Shown here in pieces: positions 1-13,800 of a DNA stretch of 64,000 nucleotides; position 1 is the first letter of the stretch; each line of letters opens with the position of its first letter. Location: positions 47,263,854-47,327,853 of the forward strand of contig CM070520.1 in the NCBI GenBank assembly GCA_036346375.1, read 5' to 3'. The notes under the pieces were generated by a model. The model did no database searches. It saw only the letters and a program-made list of their open reading frames with translations, and was not told the origin of the DNA. The position numbers and the translations under genes are program-made. Origin of the DNA: Guadua angustifolia. Lineage: Eukaryota > Streptophyta > Magnoliopsida > Poales > Poaceae.

Positions 1-1023
1 CCGTTTTTTGACGAATGGTCCACCTTGTTGTTCACCTTGTCGAGAGATTAAGATATGTGGACCCGCTTTCCTACGCTACATGTATCCGCTCGAGAGGTAC
101 ATGGGTATATTAAAGTCGACGTGAGGAATCGGTTGAAGCCTAAGGGTAGTATTGTTGAAGGTTATGGATCAAGAGGTTATTGAGTTTTATGTGGACTACT
201 TGGGTAAAAGAGAAGCAATCGGTGTTCTCAGATCTCGTCAGAGGGCAGACTTGCCGGTAAAGGAACCGCGGTCCAAACTAATGAGTCCGAGGTTTGATAT
301 GTATTGCAAGGCGATTTCACGCCTTGCGAGAATAGCGCAGGTTCGCCCATACATCGAGCAAAGATAAGTTGATATTACGGAAGAGAATCCACAAATGGAT
401 GAGTTTCCATCGCACAAGAACACAATGATCGATTCTCACATGGTTCAAAGAAAAGCGGAGGTCTCTTTATCGAGAATGTAAAATGGTTGGTCGACGGACC
501 AAGATTTAATGTACGCATATGGCAGGGTACGATATTAATGGTTATACCTTTTATACTAAGAGTCAAGATGCCAAGAGTAATCGCCCAAAACAAAGGTGTG
601 AGTATAAATGCTTTCTCGATGATCATCACCAAAACAGCCTCCCCAACCGCAATGAACTCCTACTATGGGATGATCAAGAAATTTGGGAGCTCGACACGGA
701 ATATACCAAGTTCCATTATTCCGATAAGTGGGTACGATTTCCACATGGAGTGAAGGTCGACAAGAGAGGCTTTACTATTGTGGATCTCAGAGACTCGCCA
801 CAAAGATGATCCGCTTGTCCTGCGGCAAGCAACTCAAGTCTTTTACGCGCGATCCCGCCAATCCAAGGTTGCACGCCGTTCTTCATGGCAAGAGACGGAT
901 CGAGGAGTTGAAGATGTTGTAGATGAAGAAGAGTATAACCAATTCGATGAGATACCTTCATTTGCAGATGGGGCTTGTCTTAGCGGGATGACGACACACA
1001 TGGAGCCAATTACATGCGAGTAG
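1..1023 (+). pseudogene. TNP2-type CACTA transposase, C-terminal fragment (DUF4218/DUF4216 region)
   Basis: Frame-hopping similarity to the C-terminal half of CACTA TNP2 proteins. Bases 1-370 give HLVE-, YMGILKS- and EEVIEFYVDYLG-like stretches of the DUF4218 region. Bases 487-1023 give DINGYTFYTKSQDAKS, WVRFPHGVKVDKRGF and VVDEEEYNQFDE-like stretches of DUF4216. The reading frame shifts several times, so this copy cannot make a full protein. The N-terminal part would lie left of the window. In intact elements TNP2 binds the element ends and catalyses excision. Family assignment rests on motif order and wording and is fairly secure. Confidence 0.8.
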
Positions 1024-1499
1024 ATCATCATGAAGGGCAATATTGTAAATAAATGGACTATTATAATGTATGTAAAATAGTATTGTAAATCCAAGGTGAT
1101 TAATTGCTGCTTGGAGGCTTTCATGGAAATGCATGCAATTTTTTTTATGCCTGCACTTTGTGCCATAATTTGTGAAAGAAAATTCCATTTGACTAAATTA
1201 TTGTTGGGAAAGCTTGTAAATAGTCGAAAGTTCATTTCTCGAAATTTTCGACAATTCCAGATTAATTTGAAAAAGTTTTGACTTTTCTACACTTTACGCA
1301 CAAATCATGTCTACGAAATGAATTTTGGCATATTTCTTGAATGAGGTCGCTTTTTTAAAAATTATTTTATGAAAAGTTTTATAAAGATCCTCAAATATGT
1401 TTCGCAAAATTTCTAATAATTTCAACAATGTATGACAAAGTTATGGCATTTTCTCTTTGATGAAATGCTGAAAATTCAGAACTTGCGATGTCCGAAAGG
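1024..1499. other. AT-rich spacer without recognisable gene
   Basis: No coding signature and no obvious repeat. It joins the TNP2 remnant to the subterminal-type repeat block and is probably intra-element DNA. Confidence 0.4.
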
Positions 1500-1915
1500 A
1501 ATAGTGCAATAAACTACATCGTCGGTTTTATTAAAAAAGTGATATCGACGACTAACATCGTTGTTCTATTAGAAAAGTGATGATCAAGCATCAAGATCGG
1601 TTTTATTAAAAAGTGATATCGATGATGAAGCATCGACGGTTTTCTTAAAAGAGTGATACTAATGATGAAGCATCAAGACGGTTTTCTTAAAAGAGTGATA
1701 CTAATGATAAAGCATCAAGACGCTTTTATTAAAACAAAGGATACTAATGACTAACATCGTGGTTCTATTAGAAAAGTGATGATAAAGCATCAAGACGGTT
1801 TTATTAAAAAGTGATACTAATGGTGAAGCATCATGATCGGTTTTCAAAAGAGTGATACTAATGATTAAGCATCAGACGGTTTTCTTAAAAGAGTGATACT
1901 AATGACTAACGCAAT
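1500..1915. repeat. CACTA subterminal-type repeat cluster
   Basis: Imperfect units of about 40-50 bp recur about eight times, each with a core like CGGTTTTATTAAAA-AGTGATA followed by CTAATGATGAAGCATC. The core resembles the units next to the 3' terminus at 18885-19222 (CGGTTCTTTAAGAAAAGTGAT), so both probably belong to one CACTA family. Subterminal repeats are binding sites for the element's DNA-binding protein. No CACTAC terminus was found just left of the block. Confidence 0.6.
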
Positions 1916-2200
1916 TTAAAACCCTGCCCATAACCATTCGCAGCACTCGCTTCCACGCTTAACCCTAGCCGCCGAAAAGCCGCCGCCGCTTCGCCCACGC
2001 CACCCCGCCTGCGTTCGCCGCCTCCTCGCTTGCCGCCGACGCCGAGGACGCCTCGCTTGCCGCCGACGCTAAGGACGCCTCGCCCCATCGCCATCGAGGA
2101 CGCCCCACGCCACTTCACACCGCCTCGACGCCATCTTCACTCCGCCGACCTCCTCCTGTGGATTCCAGCCTCTCGACGTCAGAAGACTCGATTGTTTTTG
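1916..2200 (+). other. GC-rich leader region of a CACTA element
   Basis: A sharp GC-rich island follows the AT-rich subterminal repeats. It starts with AAAACCCT and TTAACCCTAGCCGCC and continues as CGCC/GACGCC-rich DNA. This resembles the untranslated first exon seen in grass CACTA elements. No credible protein is encoded here. Confidence 0.4.
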
Positions 2201-4371
2201 AGTGCAATGTTGATCGTGGGGAATATCCCGGTTGTTTTGTTCAATGTAGCAAAGGATCGATTTTATGCGTGCTATCGGTTATAGAAATGGTGTTATATTA
2301 TTAGGAGCATACAATGTCGCTATTTTCACAATATATAGATTTCAATGTGGTAAATTTCTAGAAAATGGTATTAGCAGTCGAGGATAAGATTGTTGGAAGT
2401 AGATTCAAATTCTAAACCCGGAGGTGACGGGATGAAAATCTTAGAAATCGAAATGTGGTACCTAATTACTTCCGTTATGCATCCAAATAAGAGAACGGTA
2501 GCCGCCAAAGATTGGTTTCTTCATATTGGCCGTAAACCGTTCGCAGAGGGACAAGTGCCTGTGTTGTAATTGATCAGATGATTAGAGTATTCTTTAGTGA
2601 GAATTACTCGTATTGGCACCGATATAAATATTAAACAATGAACCTTGTACAAAATGAAGTACCTATGTGGGCTTTTGACTTTCTGTGCTCCATACACAAA
2701 AGTTTAGGCCATCTTGTTGTGATTATTTCCTTCAAATGCCACTTCTAGAAAGCAACATTCAATCGCCATTGAATGTCTCAGATTCTAGTTTTGTGGGATT
2801 GAATTATGGCAACTGGTTCATGTTTTGAGTTAAAACGGTGTAGTGGGTAGAGGCCCACCAGATATTTATTAGAATGAATTTGGTTTAAAGCTCAAGTGAG
2901 TTTGTGTTCAAGCATGACAAGTTCTAAAACAATATAGTACCGCATTATTGGTGAAAATCTAGTGCTAGAAGGCAGGTGCTAGGTTGCCTACTCGATGATG
3001 CTCTAGACAAAACAATACAAAAAGCTAGTTAAGAAACATATTATAAGTTTGTTATATGGACAAAAACAAAGCAGCACTTAACTATCAGAGGTTAGTTTCC
3101 TGCAAATGCATTTGGCCTAAGATTTAGCCACTATTCATTCTAGTGGTATGAGTAAATCGCTTGTTTCAGATTTCGAAGAAGTAAGCAAAGTGACAAACAA
3201 TAAGAACTTTGCTTTTACTTGCCGATCCGAAGTCGTGGTATCGCTTTGTTAGCAAGTTTAGTAATCGTTATGATCTGAACTGTGTGTCCTATATTTTACA
3301 AGTCTTTGTTAAGTTCCATTTTGTTATATGTAGATATACTAATCACAGCTTTGCTAATGGCTTATTTTCAGATATTAATTTTGTTTAGACATGTGTTTAC
3401 TTTTAGCATATTACTTTTGTTTAGACATGTGTTTACTTTCAACATATTACTTTTGTTTTTATCTCAAAGATATGATAGAGTTTAGGTTATGTGAACCCAC
3501 GCCTCCTGCTCGAGAGTATTTATTTATAAATATGCCGAATAGCATATTTATAAGTTTAGCGCCTCTAATTGTCCACGTTTTGACAATTCGAGGATATGGT
3601 TCGGCAAGTTCTCGAGCTATGTTGTACAACTCAGAGTTGATTTGATAGCGTTTCCTCGGTGTTCTCCTGATACACACCCTCTTGACCTCGTTGTCGAGAC
3701 GGTATTTGGAGAACAATGAGATGTCACAAATTTTCTCCGGTTGTACAACGCCTTAGGAACTTGCTCGAACCACATATCCTCGAATGGGATTAGGACCAAA
3801 CCTATTTAGAGATTAGGGTTATCGTTGGTACGATTTAGTTGGTCAACAGATATTGCATGTTATGTCGCCACTAACTTGACCTTCTTGTGTTGCTATTCTT
3901 GCAAGTATCGAAACCACTTATTGTTCCCATTGTCTTGCAAGTATTATTGCCATTGCATTAGTACATTAATGCTCAAATTCTCTGTTGATGTTGTGAAATC
4001 AAACTTGTTGGTATAAGTAAACATCTGCTAGTGCTAAATTCACTTGTCATATGGAATGGGCTTTTGTTTTTTATCCGAGCATAGGTTAGAGTTCAAGTTA
4101 TGTAACCCACATGTATCCGTCAATTTAGAGATTAGGAGTTATCATTCGAACTTATTTAGTTGGTCAATAGATAGACTTTTGTTCTAACAATTGCATACTA
4201 TGAATTATTTGTTGATCCTTTACAAGATTTATTGTCAAGTGCATATAGTAGCTTCAAATTGCTTTCTCATGTCACACATATGACCTTATCGATAAGAAAA
4301 CTCAAAATGTCGCAACTAGAGAGCATCGCTCATCGCTGCACACAGTAGAAGGTGTCCGCCGAGGGCCGAGC
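2201..4371. other. Non-coding element interior with short tandem repeats
   Basis: No gene seen. It contains a near-perfect 36-bp tandem duplication at 3379-3414 and 3415-3450 (unit starting TTTTGTTTAGACATGTG). It also has a diverged direct repeat: 'TTTAGAGATTAGG...TTAGTTGGTCAA' near 3810-3845 and again near 4125-4165. Probably intronic or intergenic CACTA DNA. Confidence 0.4.
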
Positions 4372-5590
4372 ATGGTTCCAATTACTAAAGGGCCGAGTAA
4401 GGTGAGGAAGACCCGAGGACCAAACAAAGGGCTACAGGAGAACGCCGCAGTTCTCCGCTTCAATGCCACTGGGTCTGCATGGGCCCTCCTAAGTACATGG
4501 GGCGATACCGTCATTTCTTGGACAATTGGTGAGGAGAGAGTGCCCATAACAATTAAGGATTGGAGAAAGGAAGTCAACACGAAAGCGTAAGAATCTGCTA
4601 GGGACGAGGTTAAGAGTAAATAGATTATAGAGGAGGAAGATGAACCCAGAGCGAGACGGACGCCTTGAAGATGATGGGTGTGGCCTTGAGGCACTTCAAG
4701 ACCCTTATGCACATGCCGAGATGCGGCTTTGAAAGGCCGTGACACCATTCGAGAGGTATCCATTTGTGACTCGATGTTTGGGCGGAGTTCACGAGGATGA
4801 AGGGTACGCCCGAGGCAGAGCAAACCGAGAGAGAGGAACACCGCTGTCCAAAGGCTTAACACGCACCCGCACCACCCTCGACAAAGCGGCTATGAGGGGT
4901 AGAAGGCGAGGGCGCGACTAGCCGAGGAGTGCACTCACTCCGGACGGTGATGCCTTACTCCCACATATCTCGAGGAGCGGCACGAATCGGTATTAGCGAG
5001 ACAAAGAAAACCCGACGGGTAGCTTGTAGTTGCAAACCCCGCTACCGCCAAGTCGCCTCTACCATCGTGAAGACATCTAACTTAGTACAATACAATTGAC
5101 CCAACTTGTTGTATTTCAAATCTAATTTGTATTCGCTATTACAGAAGAGGTAAGCCACGAAAAGAACAGGGACCTTCCCGAGCTAAGGGTCAAGGACATC
5201 CGTCGTGCTCGCGACGGAAGTCCGACCATAAGGGGCGGTGCTTGCCGAGGGCGGGACACACGAAGAAGTCCTACTTTCAAGATGACGCCGCGAGTGCCGT
5301 GATCAAGGTCATGGCAGCACGTGAGGAGCGCCTCAAGGACACACTAAGGGAACAAATGAGGAGGAGATCAAGGAGGAGATGAGGGGGAGATGACACGACG
5401 TGAGGAGGAGATAAGAGGGAGATGATGGCACGTGAGGATCGCCCCGAGGGCCGAGATGATGGCGATGATTTCCTAGAGTCGAGCCGATGCCCTCGATCGT
5501 CATAGAGAAGTCTGTGCTCTCGACCTAGCAACCGCGGTTCCAAAATGATAAGACCGGTCCCCACCGAAGGTAATAATTAATTTTTCCTGA
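4372..5590 (+). pseudogene. CACTA second ORF, plant En/Spm (Transposase_24-like) fragment
   Basis: Starts with a GPSKVRKTRGPNKGLQEN-like stretch and RFNATG. Further on, in shifted frames, come MTPFERYPFVT, a WEEF-like segment, ERNTALSK and HPHHLGQSGYEG. This is the usual order in the second ORF of grass CACTA elements, which follows TNP2. Several stops and frameshifts make it non-functional. The 5160-5560 stretch encodes an acidic/basic coiled-coil-like region (AAREERLKDTLREQMRR). The Ulp1-like C-terminal domain seen in element B is not visible here, consistent with interruption after about 6300. Confidence 0.65.
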
Positions 5591-5984
5591 GTTAAAGCTA
5601 CGAGTGTAACTCCCGCAATGTTTTTCCTCGTTGTACACTTCTTGCAGGTGCTCTGGTGCCACCACCATCATGACAGAGGATGGATTTCCGCCGAGGTTGC
5701 ACGCTGGGTTGCATTTCCATGCAACGAGACCGACATCAGGCATGGTCACTGTGGGGAAGGGCTACATGAGGGTGCAGTGGACTACGCCCACGAAGACTTC
5801 TTATCACATGTGCTCGATTTCCAACGAAGATATCACCACTCGCAAGCACGCATGTCGCTCATCAAGTGGCCCACGACGGTGTCGATCGGTCAAGGTAAAA
5901 AGTCCCTCCACGCCTCTCTACCATTCCAAGATTACCTGCAGAAGTTAAATATATGCGTTTCAGAGGTTCCTCTTGTGCTCGCCT

Positions 5985-6125
5985 CCCGCCTCCTCGCGCT
6001 CGATCCCGCCTCCAGCCTCCTCCGCCTCCTCGCCTCCCGCCTCAAGGCCGCCTCGCTACACCGCTTACTCCGCCTCCTCGCCTCCTGCGCTTGCGCCTCC
6101 CGCCTCCTCGCTCCCAGAGAACCAC
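5985..6125. repeat. CGCCTCC low-complexity tract
   Basis: Dense reiteration of CGCCTCC / CCTCGC words. Long open frames on both strands here are composition artefacts rather than genes. Confidence 0.7.
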
Positions 6126-6299
6126 AGAGGCCTCCGAGACTCAGAGAACCACAAGAGGCCTCCGAGACTCCTTCCGCCAAGAGGGCAAGCCGACAGAGGC
6201 CACAAAGACCCTTAAGGTACCGAAAAGCCCATCGCCTGACTCCTGAGACTCCTTCGCCCAGAAGAAGAGTCAAAGACAGCCATGTGCACCTCAGATGAT

Positions 6300-7449
6300 T
6301 ATAAGGCCTACGAGCATGGAAAGCCCCGATTGCATCGCATTTAACCGAATGATCTAGGCAAGTGAACTCGAGACTCTTAAGGAACCGCCTGGGAAATTAT
6401 GATCTTTACACGCCGCTTTCTTACGGTTTATGCGAAATCGCAGCTTTCACAAAGCAGTACGTTAGCAAACCGCTTTAGTTAATTATATTGACAAATTTAA
6501 TTAATTAAGGAACCCCCGTGGTGATGTTCAAGTCTTTAAAGGCGTAGTTCTTAAACAAACCGCCTGTCCAAATTTTGTAAATGCTTGTCTCAGATATCTT
6601 GTAACGAAGGAGATGCCAGATATGCTTATGGACGCATCGATCATCCTTTGTTCTACAATACCGCAAAACACGTAAATCCAACATCCGTGCAATACTCCTA
6701 GATGAGTTTTATTGACATACCGATCATCCGTTACGCTGCAACAATGCACTACAGAGAAATCCAACGCCCGTAAAATACTCCCAGATGGTTCTTTTGTCCT
6801 TTGACGGATCATCCCAGAGTGCTGCTTTTGCTTTATCGTTATTATTTTTCGCAGTCAAGTTGTCTTAGGGAGCCGCTCAGGAAACTTCGCTTAAAGTCTT
6901 AACAGATCGTTTCTCAAGGCAATTCCAAAGTGCCCCAAAATTGTGAAAACAAGGGGAGCTAGGTTTTGAACTTGAAATCCTTGGAATAGTTAACTCTCTA
7001 AGGTAAGAGCATCTCATTCCCGACAATTGTAGAGGTTTATATATCTTGTGTAGAGGAAGATGTAGTATAGATAGAATGTGCATGGGAGAGGGGTTGAAGA
7101 ATGGGAGATTGGCACCTCTTTAAAATTCGTGATTCACTTTTTGACACCTCGTCCACTGCCCTAGACTCAGATGGACCCACATGTCATAGACACATCACCA
7201 AAACCAACGAATTGAGTGTCAATCGACTAATTTTTCCGCTGAAGCCCTCACCTTCTAGATCAGAGATAGATCTTGTATCCTCCCTCTCTAGAGGGAGAGA
7301 ATAGTCCCCTCTCTAGATCTAGAGGAGAGGACCTTACATTCTTTCGTGATTTTAATAAAATCATTTTATAGTATTTAACTTAGGTTCTCTTGTTAAAGTT
7401 CTATCTAAATAATTGACATTTCAATCTGATTTTCTATTTCGTGTTCAAG
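6300..7449. other. Presumed 5' subterminal and leader region of CACTA element B
   Basis: Between 6390 and 6560 the words CCGCTTT, TTTATGCGAAA and AAACCGCTTT recur. In the opposite orientation (GCATAAATGC, AAAGCGG) they dominate the 3' subterminal block at 18200-18552, as expected for the two ends of one CACTA element. A second motif, GATCATCC / CGGATCATCC, recurs at 6640-6830. A perfect 14-bp palindrome CTCTAGATCTAGAG lies at 7311-7324. No intact CACTAC terminus or 3-bp target duplication was found, so the 5' boundary is approximate. Confidence 0.45.
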
Positions 7450-10400
7450 ATGGAAAGGGCATGGATGTACAATGCCCCAAGAAATAAGGGTGTATTCCTC
7501 AAAGAGCTCAAACTTTTATTAAAGCCGCCGTATGACGCTCGACTAAGAAGGAAACGGAAATACTTTGTCCATGCAAAGACCGTGAAGAACAATGTAGGTG
7601 GGGAGATTTAAGTGTAATCACAACACACCCGATCTTGAGAGGTTTTATAGAGGATTACACATGTTGGTCCAACCATGGCGAGCAACGACATCGCAAACAA
7701 CCGATGATGTTGATCCCGATCTTGTGGATGATCGGCGCCTTGAGGCTATACATCGATGGTTTGGGAGATGAAGCTCACGGCATGGTCGCTTGTTAGATGA
7801 TGGTCGATCGCCGATGTAGAGGAAATGTTGCGCCATGCCGAACCACGTGTTTTAAAGGAGATGACAGTTTAGATAATGTCGATCGCTACACAAAGCAAAT
7901 AATGATCTCGTTATATGAGGAATCCAAGGGTTGTCCTCCGTAGTTTACGGTGTTGCATACGGTCTTGATGCTTCTACCGCTGAAGGCTAGCAATGGATGG
8001 TCGGACAAGAGTTTCACCGATCCGTTGAGGCTCTTGGCGTAAATACTTCGGCTAATGGATTGCCCACCTTGCCGACGAGCACTTATTTCGCAAGAAGCTT
8101 ATCACTCCGATGTCATTGATGTGCAAAAGATACATGCATGTCCGAACCATCAGATCCTCTTCCGTAAAGATTACACGGACTTGGATCAATGCCCGTGCAA
8201 GGCGAGCCAGATAAGAAGAATGATGACTCCTAACGACGATGATGATTCTTCACCTAGCACTACGAAGAATAAGAAGAACAAGAATAGTACTACCGTAATA
8301 ACGAAGATGACAGTCTTCGTGCACGACAAGAAGAAAAGAATCCTCGTTGGTGATGTGGTACTTGCCGCTTATTGGTCACCAAACGCTTTGTACTCGAATG
8401 AGAGGGACTCAACTAATGGGTTGGCATTCCGACAAGCGCAGTAAAAGATGGAAAGATTCGACACCCACCGATGGTAGACAATGGAGAAATTTTGATCGCA
8501 TGTATCCAGATTTCGCAACTAACCCGTGAATGTAAGGTTCAGACCGAAAACCGATGGTATGAATCCTTTCGTGAATGGAATGCCACACATAGCACTTGGC
8601 CAAGAGTCCCGTCCATCTACAACCTTCCTCCATGGCTATGTATGAAGAGAAGGTACCTAATGTTGTCCATTCTATCCAAGGTCCGAGACAACCTGGAGTA
8701 GATATTGATGTGTTTCTAACCATCGATGGAAGATATGGCCATGTTGTGGCACGATGGGGTCCAGTGTGGGATCGGCCCAACAACAAGATTTCACACTAAA
8801 AGCCATTATTTTTGTTACCATCATGATTACCCCGCCTCGCTAGCCCTATCGGGTCGATTAAAGGGAAGACAACTTGTGTAGTATGCATGGATGAAATCGG
8901 TCGACGCTCCTTCCATGCTCACGGTTAGTGTACATGCGGCACCGCTGCTTATCGAAAGCTCACAAATACCGCGAAGATAGGCAAGTATTTTGACAATACG
9001 GTTGAGGAAGGTGTGGCTCCAAAGCCTATAGCGGGAAAAAAGTGTTTGAAATGGTCCGTAACATCAAGGTGGTTTTCGGAAGAAGCCGATGCAGGCCAAA
9101 AGAGGGGTCGAAAGAGGAAGAATACCGATGAGGAGGTTCCTCCGCCGTTGTCCTGTTTCAAAAGATGTCAATTTTCTACAAGTATTTGCCCCATCGAAGG
9201 ACTTGGAAATTCGCCATAGCATCGATGCCATGCATGTCATAAAGAATGTCTGTGAAAGCGCATAGGTCTCTTGTTGGACATTCAAGACAAGACAAAGGAT
9301 GGTCTTAAAGCTCAGAAGACTTAGTAGTACTTAAAATCGTGAAAGAACTACACCTCAAGAAAGAACACATGGAAAGTATTACCTTCCCCAAAGCTAGCTA
9401 CTCGACAACCGAGGAGAAAAGATCGCAGTGCAAGTGCTTACGGGGTCGAGTCCCGTCTCGTTATTCATCCAACATCAAAACCTAGTATCGGCGAAAGATT
9501 TAAAGATAAGTGGTGTGAAGTCTCACGATCGCCACGCCATGATGACACAAATGCTCCCAATTGCAATCAGGGTATCAACTCAACATTTGTAAAGGTGGCC
9601 ATCACACTACTCAGGTTATTTCGCAATGCGATTTCACGAAGGTAATCGATGATGAACAAATGAGCTATCCGCAGAACTACATAGTGGAGACTATAAACCA
9701 ACTTGAGATGTGCTTCCTCCATCCTTTTTCGATATCATGCCGCACCTCTTGGTTCACCTTGTCGAGGAGGTAAAGGTATCGGGACCAAGATTCTTACATC
9801 GGATGTTTCCATTTGAGAGGTGGATGGGCTTGCTTAAGAGCTTACAACGGAATCGCGCTTACCCGTGAGGGTTCCATTATTGAGGGCTACAACATCGAGG
9901 AAGTCATTGAGTGTTGCACGGATTACTTCATGCCCACGGAAAGGCCGACAGGTGCCTGCCCCTCGACATGAGGGGAGGTTGACTGCAAAGGGACTAAGGG
10001 AAAGAAAAGATTCATCGACTATGAGTACAAGAATGTGGACCAAGCACATTTCACCGCCTTGCAACAGCCTAAAGATAGTGGAGCCGATGTGGAGCAACAC
10101 CGAAGAGCTTGAAAGAGAAAATCCAGACGCCAAGTTGATTGGATCCCGAAGAGAATAAGCGATAAGTTTACTACATGGTTCAAGAACCAAAACATAACAG
10201 ATGGTGAGGACGAAGAAATGTAAACATTGAAAATGTTGGCTCATGGCCCATCAAGTCTGTAACATCATGGCTAGCGATGACATCAATGGGTACACGTTTT
10301 ATACCATTCAAAAGGACAAGAAGACGATGGCCCAAAACAAAGTATGCGGGTAGAAGCCATAGATGCGACAGGAGAAGAACACCTACTATGGAATCATTGA

Positions 10401-10790
10401 AGAAATTTGGGAACTCGACTATGGAAGGGATATGCAGATCCTCAGATTTCACAAGAATCGGGTCAAACATCCTAATGGTGTGGAGGTGGACAACTATGGG
10501 TTCACAACCTCACGACCTCAACAATCTTGGACATAAACTCGACTCGATACTAGCTTCAAGTCTCGCAAGTTTTCTACAGTAATGACCCCAAGAATAAGAA
10601 AAGGAACATAGTTGTTCCCGAAAACAAAGGATCGTTGAGTTGACAAGTGCACAACGAGGCGAATACAATCGCCGACGACGACCACGCTTTTCGGAGATCC
10701 GGAGAGGATCAAACTTGTAGAAGAAACCTCGATATTTCAATGATGCCATATATGCGTGATGATTGCGCCGAAAAGTTGTTAAAGGCAAAT
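7450..10790 (+). pseudogene. TNP2-type CACTA transposase, decayed but spanning all domains
   Basis: Begins at an ATG giving MERAWMYNAPRNKGVF, the start of the plant transposon-associated domain, with remains of its Cys-rich VHAKTVKNN segment (about 7450-7620). The tnp2 domain follows: VQKIHACPNHQIL and DYTDLDQCPCKAS near 8120-8210, GWHSDKRSKRWKDS and GRQWRNFDRMYPDFA at 8417-8520, then SIYNLPPWLCMKRRY at 8610-8655. HVIKNVCES lies near 9230. The DUF4218 region (HLLVHLVEEVKVSGPRFL, WMGLLKSLQRNRAY) is at 9740-9930 and DUF4216-like text at 10270-10700. Many single-base losses and stops disrupt it. In intact elements this enzyme cuts and joins the CACTA ends. Confidence 0.8.
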
Positions 10791-10889
10791 AGGGACACGC
10801 TGTGTAAACACTTAATATGTAATAGAACTTATATTTTTATTGAATTGAGTAAAACTGCTATGCGGAAAGTGCAGGATGGTACGGTAGGT

Positions 10890-13800
10890 AATTCGCTATT
10901 AGGCCGGATCATCCTCAGAAATTGAAGCCAACAAAGGTCAAGGAAGTCAAGCACTATTCGCTCGACAATAATCCCAGACGGTTGTTTTCTACTTAACTGA
11001 ACGTCCAGTATGTGAATCTTAGCTTCGAGGCCTCCGTCGTCCGCATTCGAGAGCGCCTTTATCTTTTCCTATACGGATCGTCCGGCCTTCAGATTGTCCG
11101 CCTCATCATATCGTGACTCGCTAGTGCCGCACACCGCCAGACAAGATGATCCGATTCTTTTTCTCAAGAGGCCGACCATCCCGCCACCGAAGTCGAACAG
11201 AGGCATTGATCCGGCCAGTGATGTTTTCGATAACGGATCATCCAGATGATGATCTTAACCTTATCCAAAACACGCCAGACATTCAGAGGACCGTCAGGAC
11301 CTCAGATATCGATCGCACCTAACTACTCCTCTTCTCCACGCCGCCTTGCGCCGCAGCCTCGCTTCCGCGTTTTGCGACGCCAGATCTAATCCTCCACCGC
11401 CCGGCCGCCACACACCATTCACCGCCACTCCGCTTTGTCGCCGACAACCGAGCTCGCTGCTAGCAAACGACTCTCCTTCACTTTGTAAGCTGTGAGATCC
11501 ACATCCTCTGGTTTTTTGACTCCATTCAAATGCATATGAATACGATGCAAGTTCTGACATTCAACCGTGCAACTTGCAGATGGCAGAAAAAGGAAGGGAA
11601 AAGAAGTTGTTAAAGCGAAATGAGAAGGCTAAGAAATCCAAGTTACGTAGGCAAGCAGAGCGGCCGAGATGGCTGCAGATGCGAACTTGGCTCAGTATGC
11701 GCGTGGCCGCCAATTGCGATTAGAGACACACAGAGTCAGCAGCAGAGGGTCGAGAGGAGCGGGAACTCAATTCACAGAGGGTGGTGCGGCACGCCCTCGC
11801 TGCTCTAGCTGCGGCGCACTCGTGGTGGTTCGACATCTTCCTGTGAGCGTGTTTCGCCCCAACATAGTTCCGCAGATCAGAGGAGATCATGGCGATGAAA
11901 AGGAAGACGACGAGGAGTACCATGTGCCATATCCTCGACCTCGAGATAAGACTTAGAGACCTTCGAACCTCTCATCCCGTGAGGGTAAAGACCCTTCGCT
12001 TTCCTCGATATCAATGTTTGGTTTCCGCAAGCCGAGAATTTGGAGTTAATAGGAGGTTCTCGATGGTTCTTCAACAGAGCTTTTTGTTACGACAGAGAGT
12101 TTGGGGTCCAGCTTGAGCATGCACAGACGCCAACTTCGCTTTCTTTGCAGAGGGTCCGCAGGGTGGACGTCAGAGACACTTCGACCATTTCAAGGTCTTA
12201 CCAGTCATGATGATGAGTTCGACACGGTAGTGGAAAAGTGGGCCGAGACTTTACGCCACAGCTTTGATCGACCTGCAGCACGATACATTCAATTCATGCA
12301 CGACGGAGAACCCCAGAGGGTGTACAAAGACTTTGCTTGAGTTGTTTGGTTTTGAGGAGGAGCCCCGAACTTTGCATCGTGGTGTACGCAGACAAAGACA
12401 CCGCCTCGCCGTGCTAAGGCCGGAGGGTGTTTCCCACAGATGACCAGATTCGCTCGCTCCAGCAGCCTGCCTCGTTGATCCCTTCGCCATCCGCACTGCC
12501 TCACTCCCCGAGGCAAAGGCGGTCCACATGGCTTTGAGGAAGTCATCGCTGTCGAGGATTGGGAATGCCGAGACGATCACTAGTTTGCAAAGAAGGTTAC
12601 TTTATTCGATCCTATCTCACGAGCCGCTCGACATTCTCGACTTTTATCATCCGTGAGATTGAAGATGCTATTGCAGATGCTATGAGTTTGGGCGACAACA
12701 ACCATTTGCGCATATAATTTCTTACATATGCAGACCTTCGCCCGCACGAGCATCGTGAGGAGTACCGAAGGGCGAAGTTCGCTTCACAAGACATGCCTCC
12801 ATCTCTTGACGACAGACGCAGAGGACAACGCTCCATGAGGAGGGCTCAGAGCGATACCGAGGAACCGAGAGAGACCGCCAAAGGGAGAACCAGCACTAGC
12901 AGAGGCCGAGGAGCATGCCGGGTTGGCGCGATCATTGATATTGATCGATGACGACGGCGATGAGGAGGAAGACCCCGAGTACTTTCCAAAGAAGACGAGC
13001 CCACGACCACGAGACAGATTGATCGTGCTCAGACCGAGGACCGAGACGACTCAACTGACCGCTGCCAGCCTCGACGTGACACCGGTGACTCCGCTTCGCT
13101 TTCAAATTTCAATCGAGCTTACTCCACGCATTTGCTTCGATTGTTGAGTTGCGAAGTCTCAGCACTTCAATTGCCCAACAATGGAGACATGCACTCCAAT
13201 TACTAGAGGAGATGAGGTTGCATCACAGACGACCCAGCAGCTTTGGTACACTGGCCGATGCAAATGGCTCAGATGTTCACTTTCTTCTCAGTCATGGTCG
13301 GGCTTGTACAATGCGCTTGGTCTTGCACAGCCTCACCGCCACCCCGATTCCACCTCCCGCCACCGCATTGTCGCCCCACTTGCTTTCGCTAGGGGCTTCG
13401 CCCACTCCAAAGGTTCACGCTCCCACCACCTTCCTACGGTCTTGACAGGATGTTCTCGCATCACCGATGATAGGCATCCGCCCGCTGTCCACTACTCCAC
13501 CTACTTTAGCGGATGCACCCACATCGACCATGCTCGCCCTGTGCTCGACCGAGATCAACATACGTCCGCATGCCGACATGACCGACGAGATGGCTGCTCA
13601 GAGTGTAGTATCGTTGAGTTCCAGACCTATCGAAGCGGTGCCGACTCCTCGTTGACGACGATCCACCATTGCCTCCGAGTGTGCTCCCGTGAGTTCACCT
13701 ACACCCCGAGGCCCCGATGAGGATAACATCGCGCCAACATGTACAGTAACATCGGCCTCCGGACTAACACACATTGTCGTGGATTGCTCAAATCACGAGA

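Noticed and set aside
4302..4862. 186-aa minus-strand frame
   Set aside because: It is antisense to the CACTA second ORF, whose plus-strand translation carries recognisable family motifs.
5618..6298. 226-aa frame and an antisense Arg-rich frame
   Set aside because: The sequence is CGCCTCC low-complexity DNA at the end of a broken CACTA ORF. No domain is visible and both strands are open.
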